Positions 8,168-16,656 of a stretch of 43,190 bases of DNA are shown one piece after another (positions within the stretch are counted from its first letter, which is position 1; each line of letters starts with the position of its first letter). Source of the DNA: Paludibacteraceae bacterium (GTDB lineage Bacteria > Bacteroidota > Bacteroidia > Bacteroidales > Paludibacteraceae); NCBI GenBank assembly GCA_018433525.1, contig JAHDRA010000017.1, positions 1 through 43,190 on the forward strand. Reading direction: 5' to 3'. The translations under genes and the position numbers were made by a program. The notes below the pieces were generated by a model. The model was not told the DNA's origin and did no database searches. It was given only the letters and a program-made list of their open reading frames with translations.

Positions 8168-9199
8168 CTACAGTCCAAACTCGGAGAGCGATGTGCCAAC
8201 AGAAAATTGATATACGCTGTTTCCAACCTGATAGGTAGACATGCCAAAACCAACATTGAATTTGTATAATTTAATGCCTCCGCCAAAAGAAAGACCTGCC
8301 TGCGATTTAAAATCTTCTACTTTCATTTCTTTTGCACGCCTAAAATTATATCCCAATGTCAGATAAAAATTATTGGAAGGAATAAATTCGGCATTGAAAA
8401 TAAAATGACGCAAAGCCATGTCAAAAAAATTAATTTTTTTCGTTTCATTCTGCGTGGAAGAAGCGTAAGATAAATCCCAGTGCTGCAAATTGTGTAAAGT
8501 CCCCGTAAAACGCAGCGGCGCATAAGCCAATTTTTTGGTTATTCCCAATTGGATGTTAAATGGAAGCGGTTCGTAATGCTGTCCTTCTTCATCGGAATAA
8601 TAACCTTTTATTTGGCTGCCTATGTTACGCAATACCAATCCTGCCGAAAAAAAATTGGTTGGGTCGTTATAACTGATGCCCGCATCTATGGCTGCCCCAA
8701 AACTCGAATAACGTTCATAAGCCGAATATATCGGTTTAAAAGTTCCCCCAACAGAAATTTTTTCGGTAATCGGGTAGGCATACATTATGTAAAGTGCCAT
8801 GTCTTTGGCTGTAAATTCACCAATAATTTCGTTTTGTTCCGTTGTTTCCTGAAAAGTGCCGTAGTCGACATACTGCACGCCAAAAGCCATGTAATGCTTG
8901 TTTTTGAAATTTTTTCCAAACACGGCACTTCCATACTGAATGTCAGCCAAATAGTTGGCCATGCTTAATGAAAGAAAATCATTTGTTTTGTCGGTAAGCA
9001 GCGACGGATTGCAAAAAGAAAAATTTATATCGTTGTCTTTCAGCGAAACATTGGTTCCTCCCATTGCGGCAATACGTGAAGATACAGGCAAATCCAGAAA
9101 TTGATATACACCTTTGCCTGCCTGTGGATAAACTAAGGCAACAAAAGTTATTAGGAACCATAAAAACAAAACAATTCTTTTTATCATTAGTTTCTTCAA
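8168..9199 (-). CDS. porQ: Type IX secretion system outer-membrane protein PorQ
   Basis: A 343-residue beta-barrel-type protein. A signal peptide ends near VYPQAGKG, followed by the PorQ opening QFLDLPVSSRIAAMGGTNVS and conserved FCNPSLL, AFGVQYVDYGTF and alternating-strand segments to the C-terminus. PorQ belongs to the PorV/PorP-like outer-membrane components of the type IX secretion system, which exports proteins with C-terminal sorting domains; one such cargo is encoded at 38982. The second Met (MIKRIV) may be the true start. It is 145 bases upstream of the response regulator on the same strand, with no certain co-transcription. Confidence 0.88.
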   Translation of the reverse strand: MKKLMIKRIVLFLWFLITFVALVYPQAGKGVYQFLDLPVSSRIAAMGGTNVSLKDNDINFSFCNPSLLTDKTNDFLSLSMANYLADIQYGSAVFGKNFKNKHYMAFGVQYVDYGTFQETTEQNEIIGEFTAKDMALYIMYAYPITEKISVGGTFKPIYSAYERYSSFGAAIDAGISYNDPTNFFSAGLVLRNIGSQIKGYYSDEEGQHYEPLPFNIQLGITKKLAYAPLRFTGTLHNLQHWDLSYASSTQNETKKINFFDMALRHFIFNAEFIPSNNFYLTLGYNFRRAKEMKVEDFKSQAGLSFGGGIKLYKFNVGFGMSTYQVGNSVYQFSVGTSLSEFGL

Positions 9200-9439
9200 A
9201 AAATTTTTTAAAAATATTGTAGAATAAAGATTTTTTCCGTTCTATGCAAAATATATCAAAGTTTTGGTAATTTTGCAATGCATTTAAGAACTACCAATGT
9301 TAATTAAAAAATAACGGCAAAATTAAGAAAAAGGTACGTTCGGAGATGACTTTTTATGAAAAATATAATTTTGTTATCGATTTTGTTTAAAAGAAAAATT
9401 TTTTTTACCCATAAAACATCAACTATTAAAAAAAAATTG

Positions 9440-9447
9440 TACATTTG
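9440..9447 (+). promoter_or_regulatory. -7 element (TACATTTG) of the TonB-like gene
   Basis: TACATTTG fits the Bacteroidetes -7 consensus TAnnTTTG. No good -33 TTTG is seen at the expected distance. Its position rules out the in-frame ATG at 9445 and supports the ATG at 9481, giving a leader of about 30 bases. Confidence 0.55.
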
Positions 9448-9480
9448 TACCATCTGAAAAATAAAAAAGACTTTATCATT

Positions 9481-10164
9481 ATGGAAGAAAAAAAATCACC
9501 AAAAGCCTCATTAGAAAATAAGAAATCATTATTTATTCTGATCGGTTTGGTTATGGCATTGTCATTTATTTATATTGCTCTGGAGTGGACAGCCAGAGAA
9601 ATTACCATTTACGAAGGCGTTCAAACTGATCTAAAAACGGAAGAAGAGTTGGATATCATTCAAACAACACAGGATGAAACTCCTCCACCACCACCTCCTC
9701 CTGCACCTGAAGTAATTGAAGTACTCAATGTGGTGGAAAATACGGTGGAAACTCAAACCATTAACATAGAAACAGAAGATACCAAAAATAAAGCCGTTGA
9801 AATTATAGCTGCGCCTGTGGCGGCACCTATTCACGAGGAAGATGAACAAGTTATTTTTCAGGTGGTTGAAACAATGCCTCAATTTCCTGGTGGAGAACAA
9901 GCTTTATTCAAATTTTTAAATGAAAATATCAAATACCCGGTGATTGCTCAGGAAAACGGAATTCAGGGACGTGTTATTTGCCAATTTGTTGTGAATACCG
10001 ATGGTTCAATAGTTGACATTCAGGTTGTAAGAGGTGTTGATCCTAGTCTGGATAAGGAAGCGGTTAGGGTTATTCAATCCATGCCCAAATGGATTCCGGG
10101 TAAGCAACGAGGAAAACCTGTTAGAGTAAGATTTACGCTTCCCATTAATTTTAAATTACAGTAA
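9481..10164 (+). CDS. TonB-like energy transducer
   Basis: A 227-residue single-pass inner-membrane protein. It has a short cytoplasmic start, one transmembrane helix (about 16-33), an acidic periplasmic region, a proline run (TPPPPPPPAPEV, about 67-78) suited to span the periplasm, and a C-terminal TonB domain from about 138 with FPGGEQALFKFLNENIKYP and VRVRFTLPINFKL at the end. Such proteins, with ExbB/ExbD, energise outer-membrane receptors. exbB/exbD are not adjacent, so this is a stand-alone copy. The ATG at 9481 is chosen because the -7 box at 9440 overlaps the upstream alternative. A strong terminator at 10226 closes the unit. Confidence 0.92.
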   Translation: MEEKKSPKASLENKKSLFILIGLVMALSFIYIALEWTAREITIYEGVQTDLKTEEELDIIQTTQDETPPPPPPPAPEVIEVLNVVENTVETQTINIETEDTKNKAVEIIAAPVAAPIHEEDEQVIFQVVETMPQFPGGEQALFKFLNENIKYPVIAQENGIQGRVICQFVVNTDGSIVDIQVVRGVDPSLDKEAVRVIQSMPKWIPGKQRGKPVRVRFTLPINFKLQ

Positions 10165-10225
10165 ATTTTATTTTTCCTTACATTATACTATTTCGGTTGA
10201 CCTTTCATATCGAAAAAAATATATT

Positions 10226-10259
10226 AAACCGTTTGGCCAATTTATCCAAACGGTTTTTT
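10226..10259 (+). terminator. Rho-independent terminator behind the TonB-like gene
   Basis: A perfect 11-bp stem, AAACCGTTTGG (10226-10236) with CCAAACGGTTT (10246-10256), a 9-base loop and a run of six T at 10254-10259. It lies about 60 bases after the stop codon. Confidence 0.9.
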
Positions 10260-11502
10260 GTTAAAGAGAATATTAAAATTGGAAACAAATAACTATCAGG
10301 AAAAAACTATTTTGGTCGGTTTAGTAACACCGCAACAAAACAGGGAAAAAGCAAAAGAATATATTGAAGAATTGGCTTTTTTGGCAAAAACCGCCGGAGC
10401 AGTTCCCGAAAAAATTTTTTTGCAACAGTTGGATCATCCCAATCCCGAAACTTTCGTCGGTCCGGGAAAACTGGAACAAATAAAAAACTATTTGGCGGAT
10501 CATCCCGTTGATATGGCTGTATTTGATGACGAACTTTCAGCACGACAAATCAGAAATCTCGAATCGGAATTAAAAATCAAAATTTTGGATCGTACCAATC
10601 TGATTCTTGATATTTTTGCCAAGCGCGCAAAAACTGCCAGTGCCAAAACTCAGGTTGAATTGGCTCAGTATCAATATCTTTTGCCTCGCCTAACACGTAT
10701 GTGGACTCACCTTGAACGTCAACAGGGAGGAATTGGCACCAGAGGACCCGGCGAAACCCAAATTGAAACCGATCGAAGAATTATTCTTTCAAAAATTGCG
10801 CAATTGAAACAAAACTTAAAGGAAATCGACCGTCAGATGAGCACACAGCGAAAAAATCGCGGAAAATTGGTGCGGGTGGCGTTGGTTGGCTACACCAACG
10901 TTGGGAAATCAACGTTAATGAATTTGCTGAGCAAGTCGAATATTTTTGCCGAAGACAAGCTTTTCGCTACACTCGATACGACTGTCAGAAAGGTGATTAT
11001 AGATAATTTGCCTTTTCTTCTTACCGATACGGTCGGTTTTATCAGAAAGTTGCCTCATCATCTTATCGAATCTTTCAAATCGACACTCGATGAAGTTCGC
11101 GAAGCCGATTTGTTGATTCATGTAGTGGATGTGTCTCACCCGAATTTTGAAGAACAGATTCAGGTTGTCAACCAAACGCTGAAGGAAATTACCAATGAAG
11201 AAAAGCCCATGATCCTGGTTTTCAATAAAATTGATGCTTACAATCACAAAGCCAAAGACCCTGATGATTTGACTCCGAAAAAACCTGAGAATATTTCTTT
11301 GGAGGAAATCCAAAAAACTTGGATGGCTAAAATTCATGAAGATTGTGTGTTCATTTCAGCCACAAAAAAACAAAATATCGAGGAACTGAAAAAAATTATG
11401 TATCAGAAAATCAAGGCTATTCATGTTCAACGTTATCCTTACAACGATTTTCTTTATCAGGATTTTGAAATGGAGGAAAATGAAACGGATGTGGTTGAGT
11501 AA
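10258..11502 (+). CDS. hflX: GTPase HflX
   Basis: A ribosome-associated GTPase of the Obg/HflX superfamily; in other bacteria HflX splits stalled or heat-damaged 70S ribosomes. About 414 residues: the N-terminal HflX domain has TILVGLVTPQQNREKAKEYI; the signature GGIGTRGPGETQIETDRR is near residue 157. The G domain has GYTNVGKST (G1, about 211), DTVGF (G3), NKID (G4) and SATKK (G5). No ATG exists at the start. A TTG at 10258 lies inside the preceding terminator's T-run, and a TTG at 10279 (ETNNYQEKT...) is preceded by AAAGAGA and may be the real start. The DUF4954 gene follows 29 bases later. Confidence 0.95.
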   Translation: MLKRILKLETNNYQEKTILVGLVTPQQNREKAKEYIEELAFLAKTAGAVPEKIFLQQLDHPNPETFVGPGKLEQIKNYLADHPVDMAVFDDELSARQIRNLESELKIKILDRTNLILDIFAKRAKTASAKTQVELAQYQYLLPRLTRMWTHLERQQGGIGTRGPGETQIETDRRIILSKIAQLKQNLKEIDRQMSTQRKNRGKLVRVALVGYTNVGKSTLMNLLSKSNIFAEDKLFATLDTTVRKVIIDNLPFLLTDTVGFIRKLPHHLIESFKSTLDEVREADLLIHVVDVSHPNFEEQIQVVNQTLKEITNEEKPMILVFNKIDAYNHKAKDPDDLTPKKPENISLEEIQKTWMAKIHEDCVFISATKKQNIEELKKIMYQKIKAIHVQRYPYNDFLYQDFEMEENETDVVE

Positions 11503-11531
11503 AATAAATTAACAATTCAATTCTTACACTT

Positions 11532-13520
11532 ATGAAAAATTATCGACTTCTTACTGAAAATGAAATTCATTTGCTCACTTCTAAAGGTTGCACGGCGGAG
11601 AACTGGGAAATGGTGAGAGTTTCAGAAGGTTTCAAACCGGATTATATTGCGGAGGTTCATTTTTCCGGAAATATTTTTCTCGGTAACTTCAATAAAATTT
11701 TTGTGTTGGCAGGAGGATTGCAAAGACATGCCGGCATTCGTCGGTGTTGTCTGCATAATTGCACGATAGAAGATGATGTTTATATTGATCAGGTAGCCAA
11801 TTATATAGCCAACTATCATATTGGCGAAGGTTCTTACATTGAAAATGTAAATTTGCTGGTGGTAGAAAAGGATTCAACTTTTGGCAACGGAGTAAAAGTG
11901 CCTGTAATGAATGAAGGAGGAGGAAGAGAAATTCCGATTTTTGATTTTCTTTCGGCGCCGTTGGCATATGTACTTACTTTATATCGCCATCGTCCGGTGC
12001 TTATTCAAAAAATTCAGAAGCTTATTGATGATTACGCTTGTAAATTAAAATCTGATACCGGCACAATTGGTAAAAATGTCAGGATTGTGAATGCCGGCAG
12101 TATAAAAAATGTTCGCATTGGCGATTGTGCCAATATAGAAGGTGCTTCGTGCCTGATCAACGGAAGCATCAACAGTAATGCTTTTGCTCCCGTAACCATT
12201 GGAGCCGGTGTAAAATGCGACGATTTTATTATCAGTTCTGGAGTTTCGGTTACCGATTCCACATTGATTTCCCGTTGTTTTATCGGTCAGGGTTGTATTT
12301 TGGGGAAACATTATTCTGTGCTCGATTCACTTTTCTTTTCCAACTGTCAGGGCATGCACGGAGAAGCAACCGCCATTTTTGCCGGTCCTTATACGGTATC
12401 GCATCACAAATCTACTTTACTCATTGCAGGAATGTTTTCTTTTCTCAATGCAGGCAGCGGTTCCAACCAAAGCAATCACATGTATAAACTTGGTCCCATT
12501 CATCAGGGACTGGCTGAACGCGGTGCAAAAACTACCAGCGATTCTTATTTGCTTTGGCCGGCTAAAATTGGTGCCTTTACGCTGGTTATGGGGCGACACA
12601 CCAAACATTCCGATACTTCCGATTTGCCTTTTTCTTATCTGATAGAAAATGCTACCGACAGTTTTTTGGTGCCGGCAGTGAATTTGCGAAGCGTGGGAAC
12701 AATTCGAGATGCCCAGAAATGGCCAAAAAGGGATAACCGAAAAGATCCCAAAAAACTCGATCCGATTAATTTTAATCTTTTGAGTCCGTACACCATTCAA
12801 AAAATGATGAAAGGAGTTGAAGTTCTCAAAAATTTACAGAAAATTTCGGGAGAAACGACTGAAATTTATACTTATCAAAATTGCAGCATAAAAAATTCGT
12901 CTTTACTCAAAGGCATTGACCTGTATCACATCGGAATATATAAATTTTTGGGTAATTCGCTTATCAGCAGATTGAAAGATAAACATTTTAATACCATTGA
13001 AGATATTCGGGAAATTTTGAAGCCCGATACTTCTGTAGGTAGTGGCGAATGGATTGATTTATCGGGACTGATTGCGCCCAAAACAGAAATTGAACAGTTG
13101 ATGAAGAAAATCGAAGATCAACCGATTACGCTCGAAGATATTCAAAGCGAATTTGAAAAAATGCACGAAGCGTATTACAATTATGAATGGACTTGGGCAA
13201 AAGAGAAGTTGGAAATTTATTGGGGAAAACCAATTGCTGAAGTTACCCGTGAAGATTTGATACAGATGGTGGAACTGTGGAAAAATTCTGTTGTTACACT
13301 CGATCATCTTATTTATGATGATGCCAAAAAAGAATTTAGTTTGAACGCTAAAACCGGATTTGGTGTCGATGGTGATGAACAGCAGAAATCTCTTGATTTC
13401 GAATCGGTTCGTGGAAGTTTTGAAAACAATCCTTTTGTGCTGGAAGTCATTAACCATATAAAAATAAAAAGCGAATTGGGTGATGAACTTTTAGATAGAT
13501 TGAAAAAAGTTATCAATTAA
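11532..13520 (+). CDS. DUF4954 family protein, left-handed beta-helix
   Basis: A 662-residue cytoplasmic protein with no signal peptide. The first two-thirds contains irregular hexapeptide-type turns of a left-handed beta-helix (for example IGKNVRIVNAGSIKNVRIGD and TIGAGVKCDDFIISSGVS), as in sugar-nucleotide acyltransferases and GlmU-like pyrophosphorylase tails. The stretch NCQGMHGEATAIFAGPYTV and the later WPAKIGAFTLVMGRHTKHSD are distinctive. The last 200 residues are helical and charged. The sequence resembles the DUF4954 family of Bacteroidetes, whose biochemical role I do not know; acyl- or nucleotidyl-sugar chemistry is only a guess. It is 29 bases after hflX and 29 bases before the dehydrogenase gene, so these three may form an operon. 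Confidence 0.85.
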   Translation: MKNYRLLTENEIHLLTSKGCTAENWEMVRVSEGFKPDYIAEVHFSGNIFLGNFNKIFVLAGGLQRHAGIRRCCLHNCTIEDDVYIDQVANYIANYHIGEGSYIENVNLLVVEKDSTFGNGVKVPVMNEGGGREIPIFDFLSAPLAYVLTLYRHRPVLIQKIQKLIDDYACKLKSDTGTIGKNVRIVNAGSIKNVRIGDCANIEGASCLINGSINSNAFAPVTIGAGVKCDDFIISSGVSVTDSTLISRCFIGQGCILGKHYSVLDSLFFSNCQGMHGEATAIFAGPYTVSHHKSTLLIAGMFSFLNAGSGSNQSNHMYKLGPIHQGLAERGAKTTSDSYLLWPAKIGAFTLVMGRHTKHSDTSDLPFSYLIENATDSFLVPAVNLRSVGTIRDAQKWPKRDNRKDPKKLDPINFNLLSPYTIQKMMKGVEVLKNLQKISGETTEIYTYQNCSIKNSSLLKGIDLYHIGIYKFLGNSLISRLKDKHFNTIEDIREILKPDTSVGSGEWIDLSGLIAPKTEIEQLMKKIEDQPITLEDIQSEFEKMHEAYYNYEWTWAKEKLEIYWGKPIAEVTREDLIQMVELWKNSVVTLDHLIYDDAKKEFSLNAKTGFGVDGDEQQKSLDFESVRGSFENNPFVLEVINHIKIKSELGDELLDRLKKVIN

Positions 13521-13549
13521 AAAAGCAGATTTTTTAAAACTTATTGATT

Positions 13550-14716
13550 ATGAACAATTTTAATTTTTATAGTCCAACTTATTTCGTTTTCGGAAAAGGA
13601 CGAGAAAACGAGGCGGGGAAATACGTTAAACGTTTTGGAGGAACAAAGGTACTGCTTCATTTTGGAGGAAATTCAGCCATTAAAAGCGGATTATTGGACA
13701 GAGTCAAGAAATCGCTGACTCAAGAAGGAATTTCTTTTGTGGAATTAGGCGGTGTATTGCCCAATCCGCGTAGTGGTTTGGTTTACAAAGGAATAGAAAT
13801 TTGTAAAAACGAAGGTGTAGATTTTATCCTGGCTGTTGGCGGCGGAAGTGTAATTGACTCGGCAAAAGCTATTGCAGCCGGAGCGTTGTATGATGGTGAT
13901 TTTTGGGATTTTTATACCGGGAAAAAAGTTGAAAAAGCTTTGCCGGTAGGAACGATTCTTACCATTGCAGCAGCCGGAAGCGAAGGATCCAGCAGTTCAG
14001 TTATTACCCACGAAAATGGCTTATTAAAACGTTCGGCAGAAGGAAATGCCTTGCGCCCTGTATTTTCCATCCTCAATCCGGAACTTACGTTTACTTTGCC
14101 AGCTTATCAAACGGCCTGCGGCATTACCGACATGATGGCCCACGTGATGGAAAGATATTTTACCAATACCCGGGAAGTGGAAATTACCGATCGCCTTTGT
14201 GAAGGAATTTTGCTGACAATTATAAAAGAAGCTCCCGTTGCAATAGCCGAACCAACAAATTATGGAGCCCGTGCCAACATTATGTGGGCAGGAATGGTGG
14301 CTCACAACGATATTTGTGGAGTAGGACGGGAGCAGGATTGGGCAACTCATCAAATGGAACACGAGTTGTCGGCACTTTACGATGTAGCTCATGGTGCGGG
14401 TTTGGCTGTTATGTTTCCGGCATGGATGAAGTATGTAATGAACCACGACATTATGCGCTTTGCTCAATTTGCCGTGCGCGTTTGGGGCTGTGAAATGGAT
14501 TTCCAACATCCCGAAATAACAGCAAAAGAAGGAATAGCCAAATTTGAACAGTTTTTAATTTCAATCGGCATGCCTATCCGCTTTGCCCAGCTGGGAGCTA
14601 AAGCTGAGGATATTCCTACATTGGTGAAAAACATGAGACTTGGTAACTGTACGGTTGGAAGTTTTGTAAAACTCACCGAAAAAGATGTTGCGGAAATTTA
14701 CAAACTGGCCGTTTAA
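13550..14716 (+). CDS. Iron-containing alcohol dehydrogenase, YqhD/BDH-like
   Basis: 388 residues; reduces aldehydes to alcohols, or the reverse, with NAD(P)H. The N-terminal dinucleotide domain has GGGSVIDSAKAIAAGA (about 97-112). The metal site is Asp194 and His198 in ITDMMAHVMERY, His267 in THQMEHEL and His281 in VAHGAG, matching the numbering I recall for E. coli YqhD. The ATG at 13550 is preferred to a TTG two codons upstream. It ends the hflX-DUF4954 gene string and is followed by a strong terminator. The physiological substrate is not evident; butanol- or furfural-type aldehyde reduction is common in relatives. Confidence 0.93.
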   Translation: MNNFNFYSPTYFVFGKGRENEAGKYVKRFGGTKVLLHFGGNSAIKSGLLDRVKKSLTQEGISFVELGGVLPNPRSGLVYKGIEICKNEGVDFILAVGGGSVIDSAKAIAAGALYDGDFWDFYTGKKVEKALPVGTILTIAAAGSEGSSSSVITHENGLLKRSAEGNALRPVFSILNPELTFTLPAYQTACGITDMMAHVMERYFTNTREVEITDRLCEGILLTIIKEAPVAIAEPTNYGARANIMWAGMVAHNDICGVGREQDWATHQMEHELSALYDVAHGAGLAVMFPAWMKYVMNHDIMRFAQFAVRVWGCEMDFQHPEITAKEGIAKFEQFLISIGMPIRFAQLGAKAEDIPTLVKNMRLGNCTVGSFVKLTEKDVAEIYKLAV

Positions 14717-14750
14717 AATTTTTATATCCGGCGCAATTCAGTAATTTTGT

Positions 14751-14795
14751 AGCAATATTCTCCTTTTCGATATAAGGAGAATGTTGCTTTTTTTT
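14751..14795 (+). terminator. Rho-independent terminator behind the alcohol dehydrogenase
   Basis: A 15-bp stem, AGCAATATTCTCCTT (14751-14765) with AAGGAGAATGTTGCT (14774-14788), including one G-U pair. It has an 8-base loop and eight T at 14788-14795. Confidence 0.9.
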
Positions 14796-14824
14796 ATTCA
14801 ATAGTAAAATGAATAGTTCTTGTT

Positions 14825-16063
14825 ATGGAACCCAAACATTTATATTTTCCTTCAGCCGATATTCATCTCGATATTTTGCTCCCGGCTTCAAAAAGCATTA
14901 GCAATCGTGCGCTAATCATAAATGCTTTATCGGGTTCACGATCTGAAATTCGGAATCTTTCGGACTGCGATGACACGAAAGTTATGCTGCGGGCGTTGAA
15001 GCTGGATCAATCTATCATAGATGTTGGAGCTGCCGGAACAGCCATGCGTTTTTTGACTGCTTATTTGGCCATGACAGAAGAAGAATGGACGCTTACCGGA
15101 AGTGAACGAATGAAACAAAGACCTGTGAGACTGTTGGTAGAAGCCCTGAATGATTTGGGCGCAGAAATAGAATATCTTGAGAAGTCGGGTTTTCCACCTT
15201 TATCAATTAAGGGAAAAAAATTGACAGGTGGAACGATACATTTCGATGGAAGTGTAAGCAGCCAATATATTTCGGCTTTGATGATGACGGCGCCTTACAT
15301 GAACGAAGGATTGAATATAATTTTGGAAGGTGAAATTATTTCGCTTCCTTATATACTGATGACCAAGAATATGATGAAAGAATTTGGTGTTGAGGTCAAT
15401 TTCTTGACAAACAGGATTGAAATTGCTCCACAGTTTTACAAACCGGTAGATTTTACGGTTGAGTCTGATTGGTCGGCAGCTTCATACTGGTTTGAAATAC
15501 TGAGCATTGCAGGAGAAGGAGAAATTTTTCTGAAGGGTTTGCATCAAAATAGTTATCAAGGCGACAGTAAAGTGGCGGAATTATTTGAAAATTTAGGTGT
15601 TGCTGTTCAATATTTTTCGGACGGAGTTTTATTAACGCCCAACAGGAAAAAGATAGATTTCTTTAATTATGATTTTATCAATCAACCCGATTTGGCTCAA
15701 ACTTTTGCGGTTACCTGTTGTCTGAAAAATATTCCGTTCCATTTAAAAGGGCTTAAAAGTTTGAAAATCAAAGAAACCGATCGAATCTCAGCTTTAAAAA
15801 CAGAATTGGCAAAATTTGGCTTTTTGCTTACCGAACCTGCCGAAGGAGAGTTGTCATGGAGTGGAGAAAAAAAAGACGCTTGTCATTTTGAAGAGACAGG
15901 CGAAATTTCTATTAAAACTTATGACGATCATCGTATGGCAATGGCTTTTGCTCCCGCTGCCTTGCTGTTTCCCATTGCGATTGAACATCCCGAAGTGGTC
16001 AGCAAATCCTACCCAACATTTTGGGAAGATGTAGAAAAAATTAAAAAGGGAAAAGTTAATTAA
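14825..16063 (+). CDS. aroA: 3-phosphoshikimate 1-carboxyvinyltransferase (EPSP synthase)
   Basis: Transfers enolpyruvate from PEP to shikimate 3-phosphate in chorismate synthesis, feeding aromatic amino acids and menaquinone. 412 residues, slightly short of the common 420-440. Motifs are LPASKSISNRAL (20-30, Lys23, Ser24, Arg28), GAAGTAMRFLTAYLAM in the PEP-binding position, MKQRPVRLLVEAL, SSQYISALMM, the catalytic Asp in NQPDLAQTFAV, KETDRI and YDDHRMAMAFA. GAAGTAMRFL replaces the more usual GNSGTTMRFL, a variant I associate with Bacteroidetes enzymes. It is a stand-alone gene between the terminator at 14751 and the repeat element at 16089. Confidence 0.96.
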   Translation: MEPKHLYFPSADIHLDILLPASKSISNRALIINALSGSRSEIRNLSDCDDTKVMLRALKLDQSIIDVGAAGTAMRFLTAYLAMTEEEWTLTGSERMKQRPVRLLVEALNDLGAEIEYLEKSGFPPLSIKGKKLTGGTIHFDGSVSSQYISALMMTAPYMNEGLNIILEGEIISLPYILMTKNMMKEFGVEVNFLTNRIEIAPQFYKPVDFTVESDWSAASYWFEILSIAGEGEIFLKGLHQNSYQGDSKVAELFENLGVAVQYFSDGVLLTPNRKKIDFFNYDFINQPDLAQTFAVTCCLKNIPFHLKGLKSLKIKETDRISALKTELAKFGFLLTEPAEGELSWSGEKKDACHFEETGEISIKTYDDHRMAMAFAPAALLFPIAIEHPEVVSKSYPTFWEDVEKIKKGKVN

Positions 16064-16088
16064 TAGAGCCTTAAAAAGTTTTTTTGTC

Positions 16089-16503
16089 TTAGTACATGAC
16101 AAAAAAATTTCAAAACATTTATATTCTTTATTTTCAGATATTTAATAACGGGACTTTGCCTCAAACCTTCACTTACTTTTTTTGTCTTGAAACAAAAAAG
16201 TAAGCAAAAAAAATTAATTTAGTTGAAGCAGCTACGCTCAACATAAATCAAATAAATTTGATTTTGTTTTCGCTTAAACGCTGCTTTCAACACTGTGTCC
16301 ACTTCACTTGAAAAACTTACGCTCGAAAAGCTGAAATCGCCCAAACTCATTCCGATGAAATACGTCGGAACTCAAACAAGGACGATTTTTAAACGCTTTT
16401 CTCACTTGTTTTTCGGCTCACCGGACAAGGTCAACCCCAAGAGCTTGACTTATATGTCCTGTTTTACACATAAACAAATGTCTCAATTTTTGTCATGTAC
16501 TAA
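16089..16503. repeat. MITE-like element with 17-bp terminal inverted repeats
   Basis: TTAGTACATGACAAAAA at 16089-16105 is exactly inverted at 16487-16503. Inside, CTTACTTTTTTT (16172-16183) and CAAAAAAGTAAG (16193-16204) form a near-perfect hairpin; very similar hairpin sequences recur between genes in many Bacteroidetes genomes, as I recall. The interior has no credible gene and a different texture from its neighbours. It could be a non-autonomous transposable element or a dispersed intergenic repeat. It fills most of the 593-base gap between aroA and mutB. No target-site duplication was identified. Confidence 0.65.
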
Positions 16504-16602
16504 AAAAGGTTTTAATGACGACCCTGGCTTTCCGGCCCATGGTAGATTTCTTCTAAGTTTGATTTCCCCTTTAAATTGACTAATGAGTAATCTGGGATAA
16601 AA

Positions 16603-16637
16603 AAAAAACAGGCAACTTTTGGGGAAGCCTGTTTTTT
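16603..16637 (-). terminator. Rho-independent terminator behind mutB
   Basis: AAAAAACAGGC (16603-16613) pairs with GCCTGTTTTTT (16627-16637) around a 13-base loop. Read on the minus strand it ends in a T-run and sits 20 bases beyond the mutB stop. Confidence 0.88.
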
Positions 16638-16656
16638 GTTTCAGTAAAAAGTTCAT

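Noticed and set aside
14742..14749. TAATTTTG as a promoter for aroA
   Set aside because: It lies directly before a strong terminator hairpin and has no -33 TTTG; transcripts from it would end at once.
16295..16579. Small plus-strand frame in the aroA-mutB gap
   Set aside because: It spans the terminal repeat of the MITE-like element and shows no family motif.
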